NCBI RefSeq assembly: GCF_000621705.1
Contig: NZ_JHXO01000001.1
Span: 669,613-733,612 of the forward strand
Direction: 5' to 3'
DNA: 64,000 bases
DNA from: Prolixibacter bellariivorans ATCC BAA-1284
Lineage (GTDB): Bacteria > Bacteroidota > Bacteroidia > Bacteroidales > Prolixibacteraceae
Below are positions 35,454 to 44,340 of the stretch, one piece after another. Position 1 is the first letter of the stretch, and every line of letters starts with the position of its first letter. Position numbers and translations under genes: made by a program. The notes below the pieces were generated by a model. It saw nothing but the letters and a program-made list of their open reading frames with translations. It had not been told where the DNA came from and made no database searches.

Positions 35454-36113
35454 ATGCCAAAGAAAACATTTTACAACCTGGATGAAAAGAAGCGGGAGCT
35501 GATTACCAACGCTTTCCTGCGGGAGTTTGCCGTGAAGCCGTTCGATGAAGCGTCCATCACGGTCGTGGTAAAACAGCTGGGCATTGCCAAGGGGAGTGTG
35601 TACCAGTATTTCGACGACAAACTCGACCTGTTTATGTACCTGGTGGGCGAGTGCTCGTCGGTAAAGATGAAATACGTGGGCTCCATCGAGCGGAAGAACT
35701 ACCCGGACTTCTGGAATTACTTCCGTGACCTGTTCCGCTACGGTTTCCAGTTCGACAGTGACAACCCGCTGCAGAGTCATTTCCTGTTCAACCTCACGCA
35801 GAATCTCAACTCACCATCGGTCAAAAACCTGTACAATACCATGATGGAACAGACGGTAGCCGGTTTTTCGAAGATGGTAGAATATGAGGTAGCGCAAGGC
35901 CTCTTCCGGGATGATGTACCGCTCGATGTGATGGGTTTCATGCTGTACAAAGTCGGACTCAGCATTCAGGAGCACCTGGAATTCTCGGGAGTCATCAATC
36001 CCAAAGATAGCATCCGGAACAACCAGTCCGTTTATCAGGGCAAAGAAGACATCCTCATGCAAACCGTCGATAACTATATCAAACTAGCTAAACCAGCTTT
36101 TGAAAAAACGTGA
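35454..36113 (+). CDS. TetR/AcrR family transcriptional regulator
   Basis: A 219-residue regulator from ATG 35454; the open frame extends further upstream but would run through the operators. The N-terminal HTH is clear: ITNAFLREFAVKPFDEASIT then QLGIAKGSVYQYFDDKLDLF (in two adjoining parts, about 13-60). The C-terminal ligand domain has no recognised class. It is followed at 4 bp by an ABC-2 type exporter operon, which it most likely represses together with itself through the two upstream palindromes. The inducing ligand is unknown; exporters controlled this way often move drugs or lipids. Confidence 0.88.
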   Translation: MPKKTFYNLDEKKRELITNAFLREFAVKPFDEASITVVVKQLGIAKGSVYQYFDDKLDLFMYLVGECSSVKMKYVGSIERKNYPDFWNYFRDLFRYGFQFDSDNPLQSHFLFNLTQNLNSPSVKNLYNTMMEQTVAGFSKMVEYEVAQGLFRDDVPLDVMGFMLYKVGLSIQEHLEFSGVINPKDSIRNNQSVYQGKEDILMQTVDNYIKLAKPAFEKT

Positions 36114-36117
36114 AAAG

Positions 36118-36969
36118 ATGATACAAGTAGAGAACCTGGAATTTCAGTATCCCGGTAACGATAGCCCGACCCTGAAGGGACTGAACTTCGAAATTGACAA
36201 GGGCGAAGTGTTTGGTTTCCTTGGCCCGTCGGGTGCGGGGAAAAGCACCACGCAGAAGGTTTTGTACAAAATTCTGAACGGCTACCGCGGCTCGGTGTGG
36301 ATAGACGGGAAAGATTTGTCGGGCTGGGACAATACCTATTTCGGAAAAATAGGAGTGGGATTTGAACTACCCAACCACTACCTGAAACTCACCGGGAGGG
36401 AAAACATGGACCTCTTTGCTTCGTTTTATCCGGACGGAAGGAAGCAGAAGGTGGAGGAACTGTTTGAGATGGTCGATCTGCAGGAAGCACTTAACAAACG
36501 GGTAGAGGCGTACTCCAAAGGAATGAAGATGCGGCTGAATTTCATCCGGGCGATCCAGCACAATCCCGATATTCTGTTCCTCGACGAGCCCACTGCCGGC
36601 CTCGATCCGGTGAATGCGCACAAGATCAAGCAGCATATTCTCGATCTGAAAGCGGCGGGCAAAACCATCTTCGTTACGACCCACAACATGAACACAGCTG
36701 ATGAAATCTGTGACCGGGTATCGTTCATTGTGGATGGTGAACTGAAAACCACCGATTCGCCGCAAAAGCTGAAGAGTCAGTACGGCAAAGAAGCCATCCG
36801 GGTGGAACTGAAAGACGGAAGAATGGAAGAATTTCCGCTGGACAAACTCGGTGAAAACACTGCATTTCTGACCTTCATCAAGCAGGCCGAAGTGAAACAT
36901 ATCCAAACGCTGGAAGCTTCGCTGGAGGAGGTGTTTATACAAATAACCGGAAAATCGCTGGTGTCATGA
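36118..36969 (+). CDS. ABC transporter ATP-binding protein
   Basis: A 283-residue ATPase, started at ATG 36118, 4 bp after the TetR stop; an earlier in-frame ATG at 36100 overlaps the TetR gene. Walker A GPSGAGKST (about 36-44), signature YSKGMKMRL, Walker B ILFLDEPTAGLDP and the switch His in FVTTHNMN are all present, so it should be active. The C-terminal tail (about 215-283) is of the type found in ABC-2 exporters. It overlaps the next permease gene by 4 bp (ATGA). Confidence 0.9.
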   Translation: MIQVENLEFQYPGNDSPTLKGLNFEIDKGEVFGFLGPSGAGKSTTQKVLYKILNGYRGSVWIDGKDLSGWDNTYFGKIGVGFELPNHYLKLTGRENMDLFASFYPDGRKQKVEELFEMVDLQEALNKRVEAYSKGMKMRLNFIRAIQHNPDILFLDEPTAGLDPVNAHKIKQHILDLKAAGKTIFVTTHNMNTADEICDRVSFIVDGELKTTDSPQKLKSQYGKEAIRVELKDGRMEEFPLDKLGENTAFLTFIKQAEVKHIQTLEASLEEVFIQITGKSLVS

Positions 36970-37664
36970 GTGGATTTCTATCACAGCTCAGGTGGCAGTT
37001 TACGCTACTACAGAAGAACAGCATTATTAGCATCAGTTTTGCCGTGACGCTGATCTACGGTGTTATTCTCTATTTCTTTAAAGAAGGAGATTATCTCGAC
37101 AAAGTGCTGGTGGCAATGGTATTGAATGACCCAACGGTGATTGGTTATTTCTTCATCGCGTTAGCGATTTACACCGAAATGAAGCATGGAATATTGCCGG
37201 CATTGTTTGTCACGCCGGTCAATCTTCACCAGTTTCTCATCACCAAAACATTGTCGGTATCGATCATTGGGGTGATTTGCTCGCTGGGACTGGCAATGTC
37301 TGTCAAAGGTTTCGATTTTGGAATCGCAGCCTATGCGTTGGGCTCGCTGGGCATTTGTCTTATCTCTGCGCTATTGGGCCTGATGATGCTAACGTATGCG
37401 AAAGAGTTTCTGAAATTCACCATGATGTCGGTTCCGGTGTTCCTGGCATTCTTCAACCTGCCGCTGTTTCAGTACCTCGGTGGAGTCGATATGGGCTGGG
37501 TAAAATACCTGTTCCCCATCCAGGGAAGTGTGGACCTCATTTCGAATGCGGTGAGCGGAACAGAGCTGCACATGGGCTATTCTATTCTTTCCATCGTTGT
37601 TGTAGTGCCCGTGTTTTACTTTATAGCTTTCCGGCTATTCTCAAGGAAAATTGTTCACCAATAA
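36966..37664 (+). CDS. ABC-2 type permease, subunit 1
   Basis: A 232-residue integral membrane protein with six predicted segments. It overlaps the ATPase gene by 4 bp and is followed by a second permease. The PALFVTPVNLHQFLITK region (about 78-94) resembles the cytoplasmic loop found in ABC-2 exporters of the fluoroquinolone/daunorubicin type. Together with the second permease it probably forms a heterodimeric channel. Substrate unknown. Confidence 0.8.
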   Translation: MSGFLSQLRWQFTLLQKNSIISISFAVTLIYGVILYFFKEGDYLDKVLVAMVLNDPTVIGYFFIALAIYTEMKHGILPALFVTPVNLHQFLITKTLSVSIIGVICSLGLAMSVKGFDFGIAAYALGSLGICLISALLGLMMLTYAKEFLKFTMMSVPVFLAFFNLPLFQYLGGVDMGWVKYLFPIQGSVDLISNAVSGTELHMGYSILSIVVVVPVFYFIAFRLFSRKIVHQ

Positions 37665-37674
37665 TGTCTGCGTC

Positions 37675-38385
37675 ATGAAAAAGATACTGAGACTGGCACT
37701 CATCGATTTCAAAATCATCTTTCGCGACCCATCGCTCAGGGTTTTCCTGGTGTTGCCAGTTATCCTGTTTGTCCTTATCGTTTGGTTGGTTCCTTATCTG
37801 GTGGCGAAGTACGAATTCCTGGTGCCGTATCTGTCGCTCATGCTGGTCGGGGCAGTTATCGAAAACACCCAAATGTATAGCTTCATTAGCAGCATGGTGT
37901 TAATTGACGAGAAAGAGACGAATGTTGCCAAAACGTATGGCGTTGTGCCGCTTACCAAACGACAATATATCCTTTCCCGGATGCTGATTCCCTATCTGTT
38001 TACGGTTGCTCTGAATGTGATTCTCTTTTGGGTTCAGCCCTTCTTTACTATCGGATGGGGAACTAACCTGATACTCTCCCTGCTCGCCGGGCTGGTCGTT
38101 CCGGTTTATGTGTTGGCGATTAATGCCATTGCCGAAAACCGGATGCAGGGCATGGTGTACGTCAAGGCATTTAATCTGTTGGTGCTGGTTCCCATCGTTG
38201 CCTTTTTTGTTCCTGATAACTTCAAACACCTCTTTGGGATTTTCCCCACGCACTGGGTTTTCCAGAGCGTCAATAATGCCACGCTTGGTCTTCCGTTTGG
38301 CTGGCTGGCAGCTATCGGCTTTTTATTCTTCGGCGTACTATTGTGGTGGGTGTCGAAGTTGTTTATTAGGAAGCATTTTGTGTAA
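37675..38385 (+). CDS. ABC-2 type permease, subunit 2
   Basis: A 236-residue membrane protein from ATG 37675, which lies 10 bp after the first permease's stop; the frame extends 8 codons upstream but then overlaps that gene. Six membrane segments; a TYGVVPLTKRQYILSRML loop (about 86-103) matches the equivalent loop in subunit 1 in position. The operon TetR-ATPase-permease-permease ends here. Confidence 0.8.
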   Translation: MKKILRLALIDFKIIFRDPSLRVFLVLPVILFVLIVWLVPYLVAKYEFLVPYLSLMLVGAVIENTQMYSFISSMVLIDEKETNVAKTYGVVPLTKRQYILSRMLIPYLFTVALNVILFWVQPFFTIGWGTNLILSLLAGLVVPVYVLAINAIAENRMQGMVYVKAFNLLVLVPIVAFFVPDNFKHLFGIFPTHWVFQSVNNATLGLPFGWLAAIGFLFFGVLLWWVSKLFIRKHFV

Positions 38386-38657
38386 AACGAATTGGATGCA
38401 GTCTCGAAAATCGATTGCTGGCTGAACTCCACGCTGCTCAACCTGAAACTTGAAATTACTTTAGTCTCATGTCTGGAGTCTGCCATCTAACGTCTTTTTT
38501 TTTCTAACAACATAAACAATCCGAACTACAGAACCCTCGCGGCCTAATCTCCACATGCCCAGAAATCTCTCTCGGAGCGAATTAGTAATATTTTAACCTG
38601 GCGGCAGGACAGCGGAGATGGTTTTCAGTTACTTTTGCAGCTTACTTCCAAAATTCG

Positions 38658-40328
38658 ATGCAGAGCATTTTCAAACCCAAATTCTTCACCATCCTGAAAG
38701 GTGGTTATTCCCGGCAAACGATTGTGAACGATCTGCTGGCCGGTGTGATTGTCGGTATTGTTGCGCTTCCGCTGGCGATTGCTTTCGCGGTAGCCTCGGG
38801 TGTATCGCCCGAGAAAGGCCTCGCAACCGCGGTGGTCGCGGGCTTCCTTATCTCGTTCTTTGGGGGAAGCCGGGTGCAGATTGGTGGGCCTACCGGCGCG
38901 TTTATCGTTGTCGTAGCGGGTATTGTCGGAACCTATGGCATCGAAGGTCTGGCTATCTCGACCATGATGGCCGGTGTGATTCTTATTTTGTTTGGGTTAT
39001 TCCGGTTGGGAGCCGTGCTGAAATTTATTCCACGACCGCTAACGGTTGGCTTTACTTCCGGTATTGCGCTGGTCATTTTCACCACACAGGTGAAAGACGC
39101 GCTTGGATTGCATCCCGAACATTTGCCTTCGGGCTTTCTCCCCAAATGGGAAGCCTATTTTTCTTCGCTTGATCAAGTGAATCTGGTAGCAGTTATCATC
39201 ACGGTAGTGACTATTCTGATTACCATATACGGAGGCCGTGTGTTCAAGCGTATTCCCGGCTCTTTTCTGGCTATTCTGGTCATTACGCCAGTGGTGGCAT
39301 TGTTCCATCTCCCGGTTCATACCATCGAAAGTGTGTTTGGCGAAATACAGGGAACCATCTCGGTTCATTTCCCGCATTTGGACTGGACTAATCTGCAGCA
39401 TTACATACAACCGGCATTGACTATTGCGATGCTGGGTGCCATTGAATCGCTGCTGTCGGCGGTGGTGGCCGATGGGATGATTGGCGGTCATCACCGTTCG
39501 AACACCGAGCTGATAGCGCAGGGGATTGCCAACCTGGCGTCGCCGCTGTTTGGTGGTATACCGGCTACCGGAGCCATTGCCCGTACAGCTACAAACGTCA
39601 AGAACGGCGGACGAACGCCGTTGGCGGGAATGATTCATGCGGTAACCTTGCTGCTCATCATGCTTTTCTTCGGAAAGTGGGCCAAACTTATCCCTATGTC
39701 GGTGCTCGCGGGTATTCTGATGGTGGTGGCTTACAACATGAGCGAATGGCGCTCGTTCCGTTCGGTACTCAAAGGTTCGAAATACGATATGCTGGTGCTG
39801 CTGACGGTTTTTTTCCTCACCGTACTCGTCGATCTGACGATAGCCATCGAGGTGGGCATTGTGCTTTCGGCGTTGCTCTTCATGCAGCGGATGGGCAAAT
39901 TGTCGTCAGTAGAACCGATGGAGCAGGATACCGATGTGATTGAAAATTATTCGGCATTGCCCCGGGGCGTGGATGTATATGAAATCAGCGGTCCGTTTTT
40001 CTTCGCGGCAGCGCAGGAATACCGCGATACCCTTCGCAACATTAGCTACAAATCGAATGTGTTGATTCTGCGAATGCGGCATGTGCCGTTCATCGATTCG
40101 ACGGGTATTCACAACTTCATCGAGATGCTGACGGAGATGGAAAAGCGCGGCATCCGGATTATTCTTTCGGGGGTACAGCCCGAAGTGCGGAAAGAGCTTC
40201 AGCAATATGGTATCGATAAGATGTTAGGAACGGAATATATCTGCGACAGCTTTGCCAATGCATTGGAGCAGGCCGGTCTGCATATCGCTTTCACGGAGAT
40301 GCCCCATGTCCGCCAGGTAATGAAGTAG
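38658..40328 (+). CDS. SulP/SLC26 family anion transporter with STAS domain
   Basis: A 556-residue inner-membrane transporter. Residues 25-420 form the SulP core (DLLAGVIVGIVALPLAIAFA, 25-44; GGPTGAFIVVVAG near 78-90); residues 430-545 form a cytosolic STAS domain (VLILRMRHVPFIDSTGIHNF, about 470-489, with the DST site that is phosphorylated in antisigma antagonists). Family members move sulfate, bicarbonate or dicarboxylates. No carbonic anhydrase or sulfur gene is beside it, so the anion cannot be chosen. A -7-like TACTTTTG (38631-38638) is 20 bp before the start. Confidence 0.9.
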   Translation: MQSIFKPKFFTILKGGYSRQTIVNDLLAGVIVGIVALPLAIAFAVASGVSPEKGLATAVVAGFLISFFGGSRVQIGGPTGAFIVVVAGIVGTYGIEGLAISTMMAGVILILFGLFRLGAVLKFIPRPLTVGFTSGIALVIFTTQVKDALGLHPEHLPSGFLPKWEAYFSSLDQVNLVAVIITVVTILITIYGGRVFKRIPGSFLAILVITPVVALFHLPVHTIESVFGEIQGTISVHFPHLDWTNLQHYIQPALTIAMLGAIESLLSAVVADGMIGGHHRSNTELIAQGIANLASPLFGGIPATGAIARTATNVKNGGRTPLAGMIHAVTLLLIMLFFGKWAKLIPMSVLAGILMVVAYNMSEWRSFRSVLKGSKYDMLVLLTVFFLTVLVDLTIAIEVGIVLSALLFMQRMGKLSSVEPMEQDTDVIENYSALPRGVDVYEISGPFFFAAAQEYRDTLRNISYKSNVLILRMRHVPFIDSTGIHNFIEMLTEMEKRGIRIILSGVQPEVRKELQQYGIDKMLGTEYICDSFANALEQAGLHIAFTEMPHVRQVMK

Positions 40329-40495
40329 AACCGGCCGAAAAAAGACTTCGCAGAGGTTGGGCTGCGCTCTTTCCCCTTTTATTCTTCAAGCATTTCAGGG
40401 ACGATGTGTCAAACATATTGTTTATCAGACAAAGAGAGATACATTTTCGGTATGATTCTCTTTGTAAATGTCTTTTAAATAATAAACGTTTTCTA

Positions 40496-40503
40496 TAGAT
40501 TTG
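40496..40503 (+). promoter_or_regulatory. Candidate -7 element for the gene at 40542
   Basis: TAGATTTG at 40496-40503 matches TAnnTTTG exactly; a CTTTT about 19 bp upstream is a weak -33. The leader would be about 34 nt. Confidence 0.4.
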
Positions 40504-40541
40504 TTCGAATTTTCCGCCATCCACCTATTTTTGAGCTAACT

Positions 40542-41837
40542 ATGAGAAAAGGGCATACTTCGATTACAACGTATTTCGCTGTAGTTATTTTTTTGTTTTT
40601 ACCATTTCAACACGTTTTCGGAAAAGAACTTCCCGGTAAGGGACGAAAGGATGGTCCGGTGCGTTTGTACCTGGAGGGAAACATCGTGGATTTTAATTAC
40701 ATCCGGCGGAATATCTCATTTGTCGATTTTGTAAACGACCCTGATGTGGCCGACGTGCATGTGATTGTGAAGAAACGGACGACCGGAAGCGGCGGCGCGA
40801 ACTATTCCATGGCGTTCTACAGCGTCATGTTCGACCAGATTGGCGATTTTACCCTGAACTGCAATACTTATCCTTCGCAGACCTGGAACGAGGTGCGCGA
40901 TGATTTTCTTCGTACCCTGAAAATGGGGGTCATGCCATTTGTGAACGAAGCTACCGGTGCCGAATCGGTGAATATCAAAGGAAATAAAAGGGACACCACT
41001 TTTGCGGAGAAGAAGCCGATGATTGATCCATGGCATAACTGGGTTTTTCGTATTCAGGGAAATGGCAGCCTGAGATTGGAAGAGCGGAAAAATAATTTCG
41101 ATTACTCTTTCTCCGGCCGTGCCGATAAAGTGACGGAATACTGGAGGGTACGAAATAATCTCAATTATAGTAGTCATGTCCGGGAGTACAAAAGGACGGT
41201 AGAAACTGACACGTCGACCTACGACGAAACTGTGCGGACCGAAAATATTTATAAAGGATTTTCATCGAGTGTTGTGAAGAGTCTGTCGGACCGCTGGTCG
41301 TTTGGAGGATTTTTCAACCTTTATTCGAGTACCTACCGGAACATCAAATATTCATATAGTCTGAAACCGGCTATTGAGTATAACTTTTTTCCGTGGGACG
41401 AAGCCGATAAACGTACATTTACCATTGCGTACTATGCCGGTGGCGAAACGGTTGGATATTTCGAGAAAACCATTTTCGATAAGACTCAGGAGTGGCTATG
41501 GGCGCACACGCTGGCAGTCGATTTCGAAACAGTGCAGCCCTGGGGCGGTATCGAAGCACGGGTTCGCGGAAATCAGTACCTGGAAATGCCTGAAAAGTAT
41601 AGTCTACAGCTTAATACCGGGATTAATTTCCGGGTGGCTAAAGGCCTTTCGGTGAATTTCGGTTTTAGTGCAGAGAGTATTCACAACCAGTTGTATCTGC
41701 CTTTGGGCGATATTTCGGACGAGGATTTGCTGCTGAACACGCGAAAACTACCCACCTCGTTTGAGATTTCGAGCGGTATCGGGTTGCGTTACCAGTTTGG
41801 TTCTATCTTTAACAGCGTTGTTAATACCCGGCTGTAG
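40542..41837 (+). CDS. Exported beta-rich protein, probably outer membrane, function unknown
   Basis: A 431-residue protein with a signal peptide (1-27, ending HVFG). The first 120 residues form an unidentified domain (VRLYLEGNIVDFNYIRRNIS; DVHVIVKKRTTG). From about residue 165 onward alternating hydrophobic patterns (NYSSHVREYKR, WSFGGFFNLYSSTY, LRYQFGSIFNSV) suggest a small beta-barrel or porin-like fold. It stands alone between the SulP gene and the convergent FadR gene. I do not recognise a named family. Confidence 0.6.
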   Translation: MRKGHTSITTYFAVVIFLFLPFQHVFGKELPGKGRKDGPVRLYLEGNIVDFNYIRRNISFVDFVNDPDVADVHVIVKKRTTGSGGANYSMAFYSVMFDQIGDFTLNCNTYPSQTWNEVRDDFLRTLKMGVMPFVNEATGAESVNIKGNKRDTTFAEKKPMIDPWHNWVFRIQGNGSLRLEERKNNFDYSFSGRADKVTEYWRVRNNLNYSSHVREYKRTVETDTSTYDETVRTENIYKGFSSSVVKSLSDRWSFGGFFNLYSSTYRNIKYSYSLKPAIEYNFFPWDEADKRTFTIAYYAGGETVGYFEKTIFDKTQEWLWAHTLAVDFETVQPWGGIEARVRGNQYLEMPEKYSLQLNTGINFRVAKGLSVNFGFSAESIHNQLYLPLGDISDEDLLLNTRKLPTSFEISSGIGLRYQFGSIFNSVVNTRL

Positions 41838-41873
41838 TAGTGCCGGGTAATCGGTCGGTCAACAAAATCGGTA

Positions 41874-42599
41874 TTATTCTCCCTTATTCAGGAATTTTTC
41901 GTACACCTCCATGTTGCGGTTGATGTGCGCCTGCATACGTTCCGAGGCACGCTCACCGTCTTGCTCCCTAATGGCATTTACAATTTCCTTGTGGAATCCC
42001 AGGGTAATTTCCTTTTCCCCTTCTATGCTACCATAAATCAGGTTACGCATACGCGGAAGAAGGTTGTGAATCGGTTCCATGGTGACGATGACGATGGGAT
42101 TTCCGGTAGCACGGGCCAGTAAAATGTGAAACCTGTTATCGATATCCGACTCCAGTTGCGTATTGTCCGGATCGCATTTATCGAACTCCAGCAGGTTCTT
42201 TTCCATCTGTTTGAGATCTTCCTCCGTACGGTTCTGGGCAGCCATTTGGGTAATCTGCGGTTCAAACGCCTTTCTTAGTTCAATGATCTGTTTTATCAGG
42301 TTATTATCAAACTTCAGATCATAGTATAAGTTTAACGACTGAATAGCATCCTGCATGCCCAGCTTAGTTACGTACATACCGCTACCTTTCCGGATTTCGA
42401 GGAGTCCACGGGCGCTCAATCGTCTTAACGCTTCGCGCAGTGCTGTCCGGCTAACGGCAAACATTTCGCATAATTCGCGCTCGGATGGGAGACGGGAACC
42501 TACTTCCAGTTTCTTATCCCGGATAGCCTTCTCAATATTGCGCTCAATTTTTTGACTGAGGGTCTGAGTGGTTCCAATCTTTTTAAAAATCTCGTCCAT
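41874..42599 (-). CDS. FadR subfamily GntR transcriptional regulator
   Basis: A 241-residue regulator: winged HTH at about 15-80 (LPSERELCEMFAVSRTALRE, LRRLSARGLLEIRKGSGMYV) and a C-terminal FCD effector domain (about 95-225) with the metal-binding-type Asp/His positions (DIDNRFHILLA, FHKEIVNAI). FadR-type proteins usually sense small carboxylates or sugar acids. It lies 75 bp downstream of the second GHL10 gene on the same strand, near the second NagB/PIG-L gene, so control of an amino-sugar or muropeptide response is plausible. Neither ligand nor operator is known. Confidence 0.88.
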   Translation of the reverse strand: MDEIFKKIGTTQTLSQKIERNIEKAIRDKKLEVGSRLPSERELCEMFAVSRTALREALRRLSARGLLEIRKGSGMYVTKLGMQDAIQSLNLYYDLKFDNNLIKQIIELRKAFEPQITQMAAQNRTEEDLKQMEKNLLEFDKCDPDNTQLESDIDNRFHILLARATGNPIVIVTMEPIHNLLPRMRNLIYGSIEGEKEITLGFHKEIVNAIREQDGERASERMQAHINRNMEVYEKFLNKGE

Positions 42600-42674
42600 G
42601 GTTCGGTTTTAGTGAGGTTACAAAGTTACTCAAAATATAACATACATATGACCAGTTACTATATGCAGCAATAT

Positions 42675-44231
42675 TTATTGCATTAATTTAAATTCAGTCC
42701 CATTTATCTGTATGAGTGGTGAAAGGGCACTTTCATTGTTCAGTCTGTCGATGGTTGATACGCGGAAACACTCGTCAGCCAGCTTGTTACGCATGGATGG
42801 GGGGATAAACAACTGGCGCTTATCCGTTACCTTGAAAACATCGGTCATCTGATTGTTCCCATCCGCATCTTTTTTTACACGATATATGACATATTGAACA
42901 CGGTCGTCATTATAATTGGCCGGAAGTTTCCATTTGAGCCAGGTGCCGTTAATGGTCGATTCGAGCCTGAAATTCCCCGGAACCGGCGGAGGAATGCTAT
43001 CAAGCCAGTTCATTTTCGGGATAATGGCCGGTTCTTCTTTTAGCTCCTGCCGTAACCGGTTGACTTGCTCTTTGGTGAGATCGAGCAGGTGCGACGCACT
43101 GAAAAAGGCAAAACCGCGGGCATTGTTCATCTGCCTTCCAATATCGATTTGTTTCTCAATTTCAGTTGGGTCTTTCCAGCCGGGAGCCGAACTGGTTGCT
43201 TTGTAAAGCGCTTGTCCAAAATAGAGATGACGCGTGTCGACGTTCTTATTCCACCAGCGGGCCAGTGTATCGAAATCACCGTAAGCATTCCCGCGCTCCC
43301 AGTATAGTTGCGGAATGAGATAATCGACCCAGCCATTTTTTATCCAGGTACGGGCATCGGCATATAAATCATCGTAAGAGGAAAGTCCACGTTTGCCGGC
43401 AGAACCTTTCGGATCAAGCGACAGGTTCCGCCATACCCCAAAAGGGCTGACTCCTAGTTTTACCCAGCTTTTTTCTGCTTTGATTCGCTTGTTTAACTCG
43501 CTGATGAAAAGGTTGACGTTGTTCCGGCGCCACTCTTTCATTTTGTCCGGATAATCGTCTCCTCCGTATTTTTTAAACGTTGCCTCATCGGGAAAGGCCA
43601 TTGTCTTTACCGGGTAAGGGTAGAAATAATCATCGAGATGAACGGCGTCGATATCATACCTTCTTACCACATCCATGATGACATTGATAACATATTCCCG
43701 GACTTCCGGAATACCGGGATCGAGATAGCTTTTCCCGTTATAATCAACTATCCAGTTGCTGTTCTTCCGCAACGGATGATTCGGCGCAAGCTGATCGTAG
43801 CTGTGGTTTCGTACCCTGAATGGATTAAACCAGGCGTGAAACTCGAGTCCGCGCTGGTGACAAAGGTTGATGGCAAATCGCAACGGATCGTAGTAAGGCG
43901 TGGGGGCTTTGCCTTGCTCTCCAGTCAGATAATACGACCATGGCTCAGTGGATGAAGGATAGATAGCGTCGGCAGCCGGCCTGACCTGGAGGATTACCGC
44001 ATTTAAGCCGGTATTCTCGATTCGGTCGATCAGATTAATGAGTTCTTTTTGTTGTTGGTCTGCAGGCAGACCTGGTTTAGATGGCCAGTCAGTGTTGTTT
44101 ACCGTCGCAATCCAAATCCCTCTGAATTCCTCTTTCACCAATGGTTTTGCCATTCGGGGATTCCGGCCTGCTGCCTGAAAAGCAATGACCAGAACCAGCA
44201 GAATTGTGGGAAAAGCTTGCCGGGGTTTCAT
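42675..44231 (-). CDS. GHL10 family glycoside hydrolase (DigH/YngK-like), copy 2
   Basis: A 518-residue exported protein with signal peptide 1-22 and the same layout as the copy at 9696-11252: GHL10 barrel (EEFRGIWIATVNNTDWPSKP start near 35; AVILQVRPAADAIYPS; EFHAWFNPFRV; VHLDDYFYPYP with the DD pair) and a C-terminal fibronectin-like domain. The sequences are alike over the full length but clearly diverged, so this is an old paralogue, not a recent duplication. It is preceded by its own promoter region and by the terminator of the NagB/PIG-L gene. Likely acts on peptide-free peptidoglycan glycans. Confidence 0.85.
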   Translation of the reverse strand: MKPRQAFPTILLVLVIAFQAAGRNPRMAKPLVKEEFRGIWIATVNNTDWPSKPGLPADQQQKELINLIDRIENTGLNAVILQVRPAADAIYPSSTEPWSYYLTGEQGKAPTPYYDPLRFAINLCHQRGLEFHAWFNPFRVRNHSYDQLAPNHPLRKNSNWIVDYNGKSYLDPGIPEVREYVINVIMDVVRRYDIDAVHLDDYFYPYPVKTMAFPDEATFKKYGGDDYPDKMKEWRRNNVNLFISELNKRIKAEKSWVKLGVSPFGVWRNLSLDPKGSAGKRGLSSYDDLYADARTWIKNGWVDYLIPQLYWERGNAYGDFDTLARWWNKNVDTRHLYFGQALYKATSSAPGWKDPTEIEKQIDIGRQMNNARGFAFFSASHLLDLTKEQVNRLRQELKEEPAIIPKMNWLDSIPPPVPGNFRLESTINGTWLKWKLPANYNDDRVQYVIYRVKKDADGNNQMTDVFKVTDKRQLFIPPSMRNKLADECFRVSTIDRLNNESALSPLIQINGTEFKLMQ

Positions 44232-44283
44232 GGTTCTATTTGATAATCATAATTTAAACAAATGTAACGAATTATGAAGGTAC

Positions 44284-44310
44284 AAAAAAAGCCTTCCCCG
44301 AAAGGAAGGC
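44284..44310 (-). terminator. Terminator of the second NagB/PIG-L gene
   Basis: Perfect 7-bp stem GCCTTCC (44291-44297) and GGAAGGC (44304-44310), loop CCGAAA, with seven A at 44284-44290 giving a U tract on the minus transcript. Confidence 0.9.
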
Positions 44311-44340
44311 TGAAACTTATCAACGGTTCGTTGAAATCTC

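Noticed and set aside
38618..39172. 184-codon plus-strand ORF in another frame
   Set aside because: It overlaps the SulP transporter, whose motifs are clear, and has a composition rich in Cys, Arg and Trp typical of shadow frames.
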